From Amycolatopsis dendrobii (GTDB taxonomy: Bacteria; Actinomycetota; Actinomycetes; Mycobacteriales; Pseudonocardiaceae), in assembly GCF_014145675.1 (NCBI RefSeq), contig NZ_JACGZW010000025.1:1-64000 (forward strand): a stretch of DNA of 64,000 nt. The letters run 5' to 3'. This document shows, one piece after another, positions 34,015 through 42,334 of this stretch (its first letter is position 1; each line of letters opens with the position of its first letter). The translations under genes were made by a program, and so were the position numbers. A model generated the notes under the pieces. The model had not been told where the DNA came from. It did no database searches and saw nothing but the letters and a program-made list of their open reading frames with translations.

Positions 34015-35013
34015 GTGGGCTGGTTCGGACGCAACCGCCGCGACGACGGCGGGTACCGGGACAACGCCGCGCTGAGCGGCTTCGGCGGGTACGAGCCGTC
34101 CGACGCGCCGAAGTTCCCCAGCGCCGGGTACGGGAAAACCGACCCGGTGCCGGGGCCGTCCGAACCAGCCCCGCAGCCGCGGGAAACTCCGGCTGAACCG
34201 GACCCCATGCGGCAGACCCTCACCCCGGCACAGCTCCGGCGATCCACGCCCCGCAAGGTCAACCTCCGCCTGGTCAAGGCGGTCCCGATCGTCATCCTGA
34301 TCGGGGTGTTCGGCTACAACGCCTTCTCCGGCAAGAGCCACCATTCCGCCAGCACGGACGACACTCCGCGCGCCCCGTACACCTATCAGCCCGACCCCCG
34401 GGTCGTCGTGCCGCCGGTGGTCGCGGGATGGCAGTCAGTGGCGAGCAAAGACGGCAGCTACGCGTACGACGTGCCGCGGTCCTGGGAACCGGCTCCGACC
34501 ACGCTGCACGGCTGGGACCCGGCCGCTGGATCGCCCGGCATCAACCTGTCCACCAGCGCGTTCCTCGGCAAGGGCAGCTGCAAGGAAGACCCGGTCGGCC
34601 AGGTCGGCGGCGCTGGCTTCACCACCGAGAAGACCAGCGACGCCGCTGAAGCCGCCCGCAAGGCCGTCGCTGACCTGGGCGTCAGCGCGTACACCGGCGA
34701 AGGCGCTCCGGCCGCGAAGGTGACGCCTGGTGCGCCGGAGAAGGCCGAAGTCAAGATCGAGAACGAAAGCCGCGAAGGCACGCTCGTGGTCGCCGACGTG
34801 GTGCCGAGCAACGCGCCGTGCCAGCCGCGGAGTGTGCTGGTCGGGGCGCTCGCGCTCGGCGCCGGCGAAAAGTCGGCTGTGCTGGTCGCGTATTCCGAAC
34901 AAGGCCGCCCGGGCTCCGCGTCCCGGGACGACCTCGTCCGGATCCTGCACAGTTACCGCGGCGTTCCGGCCGCGGACCGGTCCACGACCACGCCGCCGCC
35001 GACCACGCGCTGA
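34015..35013 (+). CDS. Single-pass membrane protein of unknown function
   Basis: This 332-residue protein has a Gly/Tyr/Pro-rich cytoplasmic N-terminus (about 1-80), one transmembrane helix at about 88-105 (AVPIVILIGVFGYNAF) and an extracytoplasmic domain with paired cysteines (SCKED and NAPCQPRS). It ends in a Thr/Pro tail. I do not recognise the outer domain, which resembles other secreted actinobacterial DUF proteins. The GTG at 34015 is 5 bases from the proS stop, so they are cotranscribed. The last 61 bases overlap the convergent membrane-enzyme gene. Confidence 0.7.
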   Translation: MGWFGRNRRDDGGYRDNAALSGFGGYEPSDAPKFPSAGYGKTDPVPGPSEPAPQPRETPAEPDPMRQTLTPAQLRRSTPRKVNLRLVKAVPIVILIGVFGYNAFSGKSHHSASTDDTPRAPYTYQPDPRVVVPPVVAGWQSVASKDGSYAYDVPRSWEPAPTTLHGWDPAAGSPGINLSTSAFLGKGSCKEDPVGQVGGAGFTTEKTSDAAEAARKAVADLGVSAYTGEGAPAAKVTPGAPEKAEVKIENESREGTLVVADVVPSNAPCQPRSVLVGALALGAGEKSAVLVAYSEQGRPGSASRDDLVRILHSYRGVPAADRSTTTPPPTTR

Positions 35014-37124
35014 CGCCGCAGCGCCAGCTTCGCGAAGTCCATCAGCCCGGCGTTCGGCAGATACGCGCGGCCGAGCGCGATCCCGATCCGCGGCAGATCG
35101 GCCTCGTCTCGGTAAGCGAGGTACAACGGCTCGTGCCGCGGCTGGAACTTCGCCTTGAACGCGTGCAGGGAACGGAATCCGTAGTACGGCTCCATCATCG
35201 AGCCCAGCGCGTCCAGCATCCGGTCGACCATCTGCCGCGGCGTGCTGTCGTTGCTGCGGACCAGCGGCGCGCCCGAGAGCGACACGAACTTCGCGCCCTC
35301 CTCACGGAACGCCAGGCACGTCGAGGCGATCAGGAATTCCATCACCGGCCGGAAACCGCCCGCGCGGCGGCGCATCACGTCGAGCGTCCAGCCGCCGACC
35401 TCGCCGTCGCCGGTGTGCACCGGCAGCCACGACGTCACGCCGTGCACCGTGCCGTCCGCGTCGACCGCGAGGCCGACCCGCGTCGCCGGGTCCATCGCCT
35501 GGTCCACGCCGCCGAGCGTGAAGCCCATTTCCGGAAGGCCCTTGTCACAAATCCATTCCTCGGACAGCGCCCGCACCTGTTCGCGAATCGACCACGGCTG
35601 TTCGGCCAGCCGCACCAGCCGGAACTCGATCCCGTCCTTCTTCGCGCGGTTCAGCGCGGTCCGCACGTCCTGCCAGGCCTTGCCGCGGAACTGAAGGTTT
35701 TCCAAGTCCACCAACGTGTCTTCGGCGACCTGCACGTGCTTCCAGCCCAGCTTCTCGGTCTGCGCGACGGTCCCCGCGGTCGCGGAGAAGACGCACGGCA
35801 CGAGCCCGGTGTTCTCGCACATCGCGGAGAACTCCCGCAGCGTGCGGTCGCTCGTCCCGTCCGGGGCGACCGGGTCGCCGAGCGCCACCGCGACGCCGGC
35901 GTGCCGCTGGTACGCCAGGTACGACGTGCCGTCGGAGGCGACGAAGTAGGTGTTCTGCGGCCAGGTCGTCATCCACGAGATGGTGCTGCCGCCGTTGCGG
36001 CCCAGCAGAAGCCGGGCGAAAGCCGGGTCCGGCCCGCCGCGGAAGAGTTTGCGCCGCCTGCGCCGCGAGGGCACGCGGAACGCGCGCCGGGCCGAGATCA
36101 GCAACACGAGTTCGACTGTCCACAGCAGATTGTCCACGATGAACAGCGGCGGGCTGCTGAGGTCGTAGTCCTCGCGGATCAGCTGCGTGATCGCGACGAG
36201 CCCGGCCAGCACCGCCATCTGCGACGCGGCGAGCACGCACAGCGCGATCGCGCACCGCCAGGCGAACCGCGAACCGCGGCGCAGCCCGTTGAGGATCGGC
36301 ACCGCGACGATGCACAGCGGGAGAAGTTCGTTGCCGGACAACGAGATCGAATCCGACGATCCGAACGGCCCGTCGCCGGGGACCAGCCACATCACCACTT
36401 CGGCGACGACCAGCAGCACCAAACCGGCCGACGCGAGCAGCCGCCATTCGCGCAGCGACGGCTTGTTGGCGTTGCGTGCGGCGGGCCCGGCGAGCCGCCG
36501 GCCCAGCGGCAGCGCGAGAACGAGCGCGAAGAAGTGCACGAGATCGGCGAGCGTGCCGACATAGACGATCGCTACCCCGGCGTACACGCAGAGCCCGGCT
36601 CGCAGGCGCAGCCGCCATGGCGTGCGCAAGGTCGCGCTGGTGATGGCGATCGCGGCGAGCGCGCCGCCGGAGAAGCCGACGTCGAGCGTGCCGGAGATCC
36701 GGTCGGCCCACGCCCAGCCGGAATTGCGGGAAAGCTCGAGGAACTGCACCGCCACGACCGTCGACACCAATTGCCCGCCGATGGTCACCGCCATCGCCCG
36801 CCGGGTGCCGAGGTGCCATTCGGCGAATCCGGCCATGAGCGCGAAGCTGCCCGCCATCGGCAGGTAGAACCACGGGCGCAGGGCGTAGAACGGCCCGGTG
36901 AACAGCGTCCACCAGCGGCCGTGTTCGAGCGAGGGAAGGCCGTAGGCGTAATAGTGGAAAGCGTGCTGGTGCTCGGCGGCGTGCCACAGCGAACCAGTCG
37001 CGACCCCCACGATCAAGATGGCGAGCACGACGGTCGTCGTGAACGGAATCCGGTGCCACAGCACTGCTAGCCGTCCGCGTGCTTCTCCGGCCGTGAGGCC
37101 GGTTCCCCCCTGTGCGATCGTCAT
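34953..37124 (-). CDS. MprF/LysX-like membrane protein with DUF2156 transferase domain
   Basis: This 723-residue protein has an N-terminal multi-pass membrane region (rhomboid-like start, about 25-350). A cytoplasmic DUF2156 domain (LPG-synthetase C-terminal type) follows at about 385-700, with GRNGGSTISWMTTWPQNTYF, FRGKAWQDVRTALNRAKKDG and LDVMRRRAGGFRPVMEFLI. This architecture aminoacylates phosphatidylglycerol (Lys-PG or Ala-PG), giving resistance to cationic peptides. No lysyl-tRNA synthetase is fused, unlike LysX. Its 3' end overlaps the convergent gene by 61 bases. Confidence 0.82.
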   Translation of the reverse strand: MTIAQGGTGLTAGEARGRLAVLWHRIPFTTTVVLAILIVGVATGSLWHAAEHQHAFHYYAYGLPSLEHGRWWTLFTGPFYALRPWFYLPMAGSFALMAGFAEWHLGTRRAMAVTIGGQLVSTVVAVQFLELSRNSGWAWADRISGTLDVGFSGGALAAIAITSATLRTPWRLRLRAGLCVYAGVAIVYVGTLADLVHFFALVLALPLGRRLAGPAARNANKPSLREWRLLASAGLVLLVVAEVVMWLVPGDGPFGSSDSISLSGNELLPLCIVAVPILNGLRRGSRFAWRCAIALCVLAASQMAVLAGLVAITQLIREDYDLSSPPLFIVDNLLWTVELVLLISARRAFRVPSRRRRRKLFRGGPDPAFARLLLGRNGGSTISWMTTWPQNTYFVASDGTSYLAYQRHAGVAVALGDPVAPDGTSDRTLREFSAMCENTGLVPCVFSATAGTVAQTEKLGWKHVQVAEDTLVDLENLQFRGKAWQDVRTALNRAKKDGIEFRLVRLAEQPWSIREQVRALSEEWICDKGLPEMGFTLGGVDQAMDPATRVGLAVDADGTVHGVTSWLPVHTGDGEVGGWTLDVMRRRAGGFRPVMEFLIASTCLAFREEGAKFVSLSGAPLVRSNDSTPRQMVDRMLDALGSMMEPYYGFRSLHAFKAKFQPRHEPLYLAYRDEADLPRIGIALGRAYLPNAGLMDFAKLALRRQRVVGGGVVVDRSAAGTPR

Positions 37125-37357
37125 GGGGAAAGTTTGGCGCGGCGATCTTAAGCGGTCATCGGCCGTCGGACCTACTTCTCCCCCTAAGGGACTGCTACCC
37201 CAGGGGGACCCGACCCTGGCCCCAAGGCTGACCCCCGGCGTACGGCAGCACGCTCACCAGCGGAAATGGGCTGGCATTCGGCTAATTGGCGGCGTATCCG
37301 ACCCGGAACAGGGGTTGACGCCCAATGCGCTCGAACGAGTGATCCCGGTCGCTTGCC
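37125..37357. other. Intergenic stretch upstream of the MprF-like gene
   Basis: I see no gene in these 233 bp. The words CCCCCTAAGGGA and CCCCAGGGGG near 37181-37208 form a small palindromic block upstream of the MprF-like start and could be regulatory, but this is weak. Confidence 0.35.
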
Positions 37358-38068
37358 TCAGGGTGCTCCGAGCACCGCCGCGCGGACCGCGGAGAGGTCG
37401 GCGAGGTCCGGCAAAACCAGGTTCGCTCCGGCGGCGGCCAGTTGCCCGGCGGAAAACCGGCCAGTAGCAACGCCGATCGCCACCGCGCCGTACTCGAGCG
37501 CGGCCTCGATGTCGTGGGGCGTGTCCCCGAGAATCACTACGGATTCAGCGGGGAATTCCGTGTCATGCTTCGTTTCCGCCGCTTTGACGGCGTGCGGAAC
37601 GAGATCCGCGCGGCGAGCCGAAAGCGAACCGTAGCCGCCGATCTCCAGGTCGAGATGTTCGTCGAGACCGAGCGCGGCGAGCTTGTGCAGCGAGATCTCC
37701 GGCAGGTTTCCGGTGACGAGGCTCTGCACGACGCCGTCGGTCTCGGCGAAGTCGGCCAGCACGGCCGCCGCGCCGTCGAGTGCCCGGCCTTCCTCGGGCA
37801 AGGTTTCCCTGGCGCGTTCGACGGCCGCGATCAGCTCCCGCCACATCCGCTGGATGGTGTCCTCGTCCGGTTCGATCCCGTGCAGGGTCAGCACGTCGGC
37901 GGTGATCGCGCGTTCGGTCCGGCCGCCGAAGTCCGGGGGCGTGCGGAACTCCGCGCCGGTCGCGGCGGAGAGCGCGGCGCCGTACCAGCCGATCCCGAGC
38001 CCGGTGTAGTCGACGAGCGTGTGGTCGATGTCCCAGAGCACCAGCCGGTGCGCGCGAATGGCCGTCAC
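37358..38068 (-). CDS. HAD-superfamily phosphatase
   Basis: This 236-residue HAD hydrolase has the nucleophile motif LWDIDHTLVD (Asp13 and Asp15), motif II SLVTGN, a later Lys, and metal-binding GDTPHD. The cap type and substrate (phosphosugar, phosphoglycolate or nucleotide-like) cannot be fixed. The GTG at 38068 has TAGCAT 7 bases upstream on the minus strand, so it can be transcribed independently of the yjbQ gene in front of it. Confidence 0.88.
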   Translation of the reverse strand: MTAIRAHRLVLWDIDHTLVDYTGLGIGWYGAALSAATGAEFRTPPDFGGRTERAITADVLTLHGIEPDEDTIQRMWRELIAAVERARETLPEEGRALDGAAAVLADFAETDGVVQSLVTGNLPEISLHKLAALGLDEHLDLEIGGYGSLSARRADLVPHAVKAAETKHDTEFPAESVVILGDTPHDIEAALEYGAVAIGVATGRFSAGQLAAAGANLVLPDLADLSAVRAAVLGAP

Positions 38069-38075
38069 AGCAGCG

Positions 38076-38081
38076 ATGCTA
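38076..38081 (-). promoter_or_regulatory. -10 box of leaderless HAD gene
   Basis: On the minus strand TAGCAT ends 7 bases before the GTG at 38068. Confidence 0.55.
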
Positions 38082-38089
38082 CGGCGGGA

Positions 38090-38500
38090 TCAGCCGGTGA
38101 GGTAGCTGAAGCGGACCCGGCGGACGGGGTTGTCGACGTTCGTGTCCACCAGGCACACCGACTGCCAGGTGCCGAGCAGCAGCACGCCGCCGAGCACCGG
38201 CACGGTGGCATACGGCGGCAGGAACGCCGGAAGCACGTGGTCGCGGCCGTGACCGCCAGTGCCGTGCTGGTGGCGCCAGCGGCTGTCTGGGGGGAGCAGG
38301 TCGTCGAGTGCGGCGAGGAGGTCGTCGTCGCTGCCCGCGCCGGTTTCCAGCACGGCGAGCCCGGCCGTCGCGTGCGGCACCCACACGTGCAGCAGGCCGT
38401 CGGTGGCGTCGGCGTCGCGCAGGAACCTCTCGGCCTCCCGGGTCAGGTTGTGCACGACCGCGGTGTTGCCGGTGTGCACCTCGATCTCGGTGGAGTACAT
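38090..38500 (-). CDS. YjbQ/UPF0047 family protein
   Basis: This 136-residue protein has the family pattern GLLHVWVPHATAGLAVLE, a central RHQHGTGGHGRDHVLPAFL His cluster and GTWQSVCLVD. YjbQ homologues have thiamine-phosphate synthase-like activity in vitro and a conserved but poorly defined role. The ATG at 38500 follows TACCCT (38507-38512, minus strand) by 6 bases, so it is probably leaderless although it lies only 16 bases after the response-regulator stop. Confidence 0.88.
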   Translation of the reverse strand: MYSTEIEVHTGNTAVVHNLTREAERFLRDADATDGLLHVWVPHATAGLAVLETGAGSDDDLLAALDDLLPPDSRWRHQHGTGGHGRDHVLPAFLPPYATVPVLGGVLLLGTWQSVCLVDTNVDNPVRRVRFSYLTG

Positions 38501-38506
38501 ACCGCC

Positions 38507-38512
38507 AGGGTA
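38507..38512 (-). promoter_or_regulatory. -10 box of leaderless yjbQ-like gene
   Basis: On the minus strand TACCCT ends 6 bases before the ATG at 38500. Confidence 0.5.
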
Positions 38513-38516
38513 GGCG

Positions 38517-39161
38517 TCAGGAATCGAGATAGCGGAGCACGGCGAGGACGCGCCGGTTGTGCCCGTCCGACGGAGGCAGGCCCAGCTTGCCGAAGATGCT
38601 CGTCACGTACTTCTCGACCGAGCCCGCGGACAGGAACGCCTCCGCCGCGATCGCCGAGTTCGACCGGCCCTGCGCCATCAGGCCGAGGATCTCGCGTTCG
38701 CGCGGCGTCAGCTCGGCGAGCGGACCGGTCTGGCCGGTGGTCGCGAACAGCTGGCGGACGACTTCCGGATCGAGCACCGTCTCTCCGGCGGCGACACGTT
38801 CCAGCGCGGTGAGGAAGTCCGACACCTCGGCGACGCGGTCCTTCAGCAGGTAGCCGACCGCGCCCGCTTCTCCGGCGAGGAGTTGCTTGGCGTAATTGGT
38901 CTCGACGTACTGTGAGAAGACGAGAATCGCGCAGCCGGGCCGTTCGGCGCGGAGGTCGATTGCCGCGCGCAAGCCTTCGTCGGTGTGGGTCGGCGGCATT
39001 CTGATGTCCACAATGGACACATCGGGCTGATGCTCGCGGACGGCGGTGCGGAGGTCGTCGGCGTTCTTCACTGCCGCTGCTACCTCGTGGCCGCGCAGGC
39101 CCAGCAATTCGACGAGACCCTGGCGCAGGATGGCCGAGTCCTCCGCGATCACGATCCGCAC
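38517..39161 (-). CDS. NarL/LuxR-type response regulator
   Basis: This 214-residue regulator has a receiver domain with the acidic pocket (Glu7, Asp8), the phosphoacceptor Asp52 (VSIVDIRMP) and Lys in YLLKDR. The C-terminal LuxR helix-turn-helix is LTPREREILGLMAQGRSNSAIA, ending SVEKYVTSIFGKLGL. The GTG start follows GGGGAAAT. It is the partner of the histidine kinase whose stop is 24 bases upstream. Targets are unknown. Confidence 0.92.
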   Translation of the reverse strand: MRIVIAEDSAILRQGLVELLGLRGHEVAAAVKNADDLRTAVREHQPDVSIVDIRMPPTHTDEGLRAAIDLRAERPGCAILVFSQYVETNYAKQLLAGEAGAVGYLLKDRVAEVSDFLTALERVAAGETVLDPEVVRQLFATTGQTGPLAELTPREREILGLMAQGRSNSAIAAEAFLSAGSVEKYVTSIFGKLGLPPSDGHNRRVLAVLRYLDS

Positions 39162-39185
39162 GATTTCCCCCTCATTTCACCGAGC

Positions 39186-40493
39186 TTAGCGGGGCAGCGG
39201 GAGCGTGGCGGTGACAACGGTCGGGCCGCCTGCCGGGCTTGAGACGGACAGTTCGCCGTCGGCCGGGCGGAGGCGTTCGGCGATGCCGGCCAGTCCGCCG
39301 CCGGGGATGACCGCGGCACCCCCTGCGCCGTGGTCGATTACGGTCAGCCGCAAGACGTCTTCGCGGTCTTCGACCAGGACTGTGCAGCGTCCGGCGCCGT
39401 GTTTGGACGCGTTGGTCATGAGCTCGGCGGCCGCGAAGTAGACGATCGTTTCCAGCGACGGCGGCGGGCGGCGGCTCAGTTCCACGGTGACTGTCGCGGA
39501 GAAATCGGCAGAGCTGGCCAATGTGGACAGTGCGAGGCTCAGGCCCTTGTCCAGTGCCGCGGGGTGGATGCCGCGGGCCAGGTCGCGTAGTTCGGTGAGG
39601 GCTTGTTTGGCGTTGCTGTGGGCCGCGTCGACCAAGGTGCGGATCTGGTCGAGGTCGACGACGTCGGTGGCCAGTTCTTCTTTTGCCAGACCTAGTTTCA
39701 TGGCCATGGCGACCAGTTGGGCTTGGGCGCCGTCGTGGAGGTCGCGTTCGATGCGGCGGAGTTGTTCCGCTGCTTCGTCCAGTGCGGTGGCGCGCGTCTC
39801 TTCGAGGAAGCGGACTCGTTCGCGCAGGCCCGGGTCGGCGACCAGGGTGCGGAGGAGGAGGCGGTCTACGCCGGTGACGAGGTGCACTACGGCGGGCCAG
39901 ACCGCCAGGATCAGGATGCCGGAGATGCACCAGGCCAGGGAACCGATCCAGTTGTCGCTCTGGATGTTGAAGACCGGGAGGCCGTGGCCGGGTCTGGTCT
40001 CGAGGAGCCAGGTGAAGGGGTAGGTGAAGGAGGCCAGGCCGTAGAAGCCGAGGGTGCCGGTGCCCAGGAGAGACAGCAGCGCGGTGGGGAGGCGGACCAG
40101 GAGGTACGCGACGGATCGCCAGGCTGTGCGGTCGGAGAGGCGGGCGGTCAGCCAGTTCCAGAGGCCTGGTTTGAGGTCGGTTCTCGGCGGGGGCGGGAGC
40201 GGGAGGTTCAGGAGTTTCGCGGCCAGGCGGCGGTGGAGGCCGCCGAAGAGCTTGGCGGTTTTGAGGACCGTGGTGAGGATGAGGAGGCCTAGGAAGATCG
40301 GCGTCAGGGCCAGGCCGAGGGTGGTTCCCGCCAGGAGGATGATTACGGAGAGCAGGGGGATGAGGCCGGTGGCGGCTGTCCAGGCGGCTTCGGTGAGGGC
40401 CTGGCGAGGGGTTGGGGGCCAGAGGCGGCGGAGGTCGGTGAGGTTTATCTGGTGACCTGGGGTCCGCGCGGGGCGGGGCGGGGTGGTGGTCAC
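39186..40493 (-). CDS. Sensor histidine kinase of the HisKA_3 (NarL/DesK) type
   Basis: This 435-residue kinase has four or five transmembrane segments in its first about 210 residues (for example ATGLIPLLSVIILLAG and ALLSLLGTGTLGFYG). The dimerisation/phosphoacceptor motif is ERDLHDGAQAQL (His253), and the HATPase has ELMTNASKHG and GGLAGIAERL. There is no large outer sensor loop, so it may sense membrane state. The GTG start (40493) is preceded by CACACT 7 bases upstream. Codons are less G/C-ending than in neighbouring genes. Confidence 0.85.
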   Translation of the reverse strand: MTTTPPRPARTPGHQINLTDLRRLWPPTPRQALTEAAWTAATGLIPLLSVIILLAGTTLGLALTPIFLGLLILTTVLKTAKLFGGLHRRLAAKLLNLPLPPPPRTDLKPGLWNWLTARLSDRTAWRSVAYLLVRLPTALLSLLGTGTLGFYGLASFTYPFTWLLETRPGHGLPVFNIQSDNWIGSLAWCISGILILAVWPAVVHLVTGVDRLLLRTLVADPGLRERVRFLEETRATALDEAAEQLRRIERDLHDGAQAQLVAMAMKLGLAKEELATDVVDLDQIRTLVDAAHSNAKQALTELRDLARGIHPAALDKGLSLALSTLASSADFSATVTVELSRRPPPSLETIVYFAAAELMTNASKHGAGRCTVLVEDREDVLRLTVIDHGAGGAAVIPGGGLAGIAERLRPADGELSVSSPAGGPTVVTATLPLPR

Positions 40494-40608
40494 TGGGGTG
40501 AGTGTGCCGGGTTGTGCCGCGCGGGGGTAGCGGGGTGGCTGGTGGGTTGGGGTGGGGGATAGCCCTACCTCGTCGCCTGGCGGCGACATTGGCTCGGGCT
40601 TGCGTGGG

Positions 40609-40714
40609 GCACCCCGAAGCTTGATTGTGCTGACGGGCGGCGGGTGCTTGTCAAGGCGGGAAAGATGCCTTGACAAGCACCCGCCGCCCGCAGGGAGGCT
40701 TCGTATCGGGGTGC
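40609..40714. repeat. Large hairpin element with 24-bp perfect core stem
   Basis: The inner arms 40634-40657 and 40667-40690 are perfect complements over 24 bp, with a 9-base loop. The outer arms 40609-40620 and 40698-40714 pair (GCACCCC..GAAGC with GCTTC..GGGGTGC) around a GTAT bulge. The left half recurs at 29801-29839. Confidence 0.85.
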
Positions 40715-40781
40715 GGGGGAGGGGCTGGGTGCCTCGATGGGTGGGTGCGTCGGCTGCGGTTAGTGGCTGGGGCGGGCTTGC

Positions 40782-40862
40782 GCCCCAATGTGGCATTGGG
40801 TGCGTCGGATGCACCCAATGTGGCGTTCGGTGCGTGGGATGCACCCAATGCCGCATTGGGGC
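40782..40862. repeat. 81-bp composite palindromic repeat, copy 2
   Basis: It has the same length and layout as 9324-9404. The outer arms GCCCCAATG/CATTGGGGC enclose CATTGGGTGC..GCACCCAATG palindromes. About 7 of 81 positions differ from copy 1, and some differences keep or exchange palindromic pairing. Confidence 0.85.
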
Positions 40863-40918
40863 GCATCCGGCTGGCGGGCGGCGGTCCGGGAAGGGGCCCC
40901 TCACTGCCGGTGGAGTGT

Positions 40919-40967
40919 CGTGAGGGCAACCCTGACGGAATCAGAGTTCCGCAGGGTTCCCCTCACG
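40919..40967. terminator. Hairpin after the desaturase operon (AATCAGAGT family)
   Basis: Imperfect arms 40919-40939 and 40948-40967 enclose a loop ATCAGAGT. The sequence CCCTG.CGGAATCAGAGT.CCGCAGGG is shared with the hairpin at 45395-45448. It lies 14 bases past the stop of the 72-residue gene. Confidence 0.7.
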
Positions 40968-40980
40968 CACTTGCTGCGGG

Positions 40981-41199
40981 TCAGTCTGTTTCGTGGGATT
41001 GGTCTAGGCGGGCGTCGTCTTCTTTGGCGCGTTGGGCTGCTTCGCGCATTTCGATGACGTCGGTGAACCAGTCGCCGGTTTCGCGGGCTATGTCGCGGAC
41101 CGCGCCCGTAATTATCGTGGCGATGTTGCCGATGTGGGTGGCCGCGGACTCCGTCAGCTCCTGCACGGTGTCCTTGCCACTTTCGAATGGGCCGACCAT
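40981..41199 (-). CDS. Small amphipathic protein encoded after the desaturase
   Basis: This 72-residue protein starts at an ATG with GAGGAAG upstream, 8 bases after the desaturase stop. It has one long amphipathic helix (THIGNIATIITGAVRDIARE) and a charged C-terminus. I do not recognise a family. Position, ribosome site and G/C-ending codons support it as a real third gene of the desaturase operon. It could associate with the membrane or the desaturase; that is inference. Confidence 0.65.
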   Translation of the reverse strand: MVGPFESGKDTVQELTESAATHIGNIATIITGAVRDIARETGDWFTDVIEMREAAQRAKEDDARLDQSHETD

Positions 41200-41207
41200 G
41201 GGCTTCC

Positions 41208-42317
41208 TCAGGCTGCTCGGAGTTGCCGTTCGGGGTCCACGGTAGCGGGCGGGGCCGGGGTTCCGGGGAGGGCCAGCCGCGCGATCTTCTTGGCCACCGA
41301 CCACAGCTGCTTGTGCAGGGGGCCGGTGTTGTAGGGCAAGCCGTAGCGTTCGCAGATTTCCCGCACCTCGCCCGCGATCTGCGGGTAGCGGCGCGCGGGC
41401 AGGTCCGGGAACAGGTGGTGCTCGATCTGGTGCGACAGGTTCCCGGACAGAATGTGGAACAGCGGGCCGCCGGTGATGTTCGCGGAGCCCAGGATCTGGC
41501 GCAGGTACCACTGGCCGCGCGTTTCGTTCTCGGTCTCTTCTTCGGTGAAGCTCTCGACGTCCGCCGGGAAGTGGCCGCAGAAGATGATCGAGAACGCCCA
41601 CAGGTTGCGGACCAGGTTGGCGCTCGCGTTGCCCAGCAGCGTCAGCGGCGCGAGCGGGCCGGTGAGCAGCGGGAACAGGACGTAGTCCTTGCCGATTTGG
41701 CGCGAGGCCTTGCGGACGATCCGGCGCAGCACCGGGACGTTTTCCGCCCAGGTTCGCTCGCCCTTCACCACCCGGTCGACCTCCAGGTCGTGCAGCATGA
41801 CGCCCCACTGGAACAGCAGCGCGAGCAGCGTCGCGTACACCGGGTTGCCCAGGTAGTACGGATGCCACTTCTGCGCCGGGTCCATCCGCAGGATTCCGTA
41901 GCCGACGTCGCGGTCCTTGTCGACGATGTTGGTGTACGTGTGGTGGATGTAGTTGTGCGAATGCCGCCAGTTCTCCGACGGCGCGACGGTGTCCCATTCG
42001 AACCGCTGCGAGCTCAGCTCCGGGATGCGCGTCCAGTCGTACTGGCCGTGCATCACGTTGTGGCCGATCTCCATGTTGTCCAGGATTTTCGCCGCCGACA
42101 GCGCCGCGACGCCCGCCAGCCACGCGGGCGGCAGGAAGCCGGCGAACAGCAGGCCCCGGCCGGTCACCTCCAGCGCGCGCTGGGTCTTGATGATCTTGCG
42201 GATGTACTCGAGGTCTTCCTCGCCGAGGTCGTCGACGATCCGCTGGCGCAGCGCGTCGAGTTCGCGGCCGAATTCCTCGACCTGTTCGGGGGTCAGGCGG
42301 TCCTGCAGACCGGTCAT
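41208..42317 (-). CDS. Membrane acyl-lipid/acyl-CoA desaturase (DesA3-like)
   Basis: This 369-residue di-iron membrane desaturase has three His clusters: HNVMH (86-90), HSHNYIHH (119-126) and HQIEHH (296-301). Hydrophobic segments lie at about 53-78 and 155-245. It introduces a cis double bond into long-chain acyl groups, taking electrons from the reductase encoded just upstream, as for mycobacterial DesA3 with its oxidoreductase. The ATG at 42317 has GGAGGAAG. The TetR gene divergent from the operon is its likely regulator. Confidence 0.93.
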   Translation of the reverse strand: MTGLQDRLTPEQVEEFGRELDALRQRIVDDLGEEDLEYIRKIIKTQRALEVTGRGLLFAGFLPPAWLAGVAALSAAKILDNMEIGHNVMHGQYDWTRIPELSSQRFEWDTVAPSENWRHSHNYIHHTYTNIVDKDRDVGYGILRMDPAQKWHPYYLGNPVYATLLALLFQWGVMLHDLEVDRVVKGERTWAENVPVLRRIVRKASRQIGKDYVLFPLLTGPLAPLTLLGNASANLVRNLWAFSIIFCGHFPADVESFTEEETENETRGQWYLRQILGSANITGGPLFHILSGNLSHQIEHHLFPDLPARRYPQIAGEVREICERYGLPYNTGPLHKQLWSVAKKIARLALPGTPAPPATVDPERQLRAA

Positions 42318-42334
42318 GATGCTTCCTCCGGTGG

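Larger units (their letters stand above)
40494..40980. other. Gene-free stretch with three palindromic elements
   Basis: These 487 bp hold no credible gene. They contain a 106-bp hairpin element (40609-40714), copy 2 of the 81-bp repeat (40782-40862) and a hairpin with an AATCAGAGT loop (40919-40967) that can end the desaturase transcript. Confidence 0.75.

Noticed and set aside
34953..37124. Calling this gene LysX (lysyl-tRNA synthetase fusion)
   Set aside because: No lysyl-tRNA synthetase domain is present; only the membrane region and DUF2156 domain are.
40609..40714. CRISPR-like repeat
   Set aside because: There are no regularly spaced repeats with unique spacers and no cas genes. The structure is a single large hairpin.
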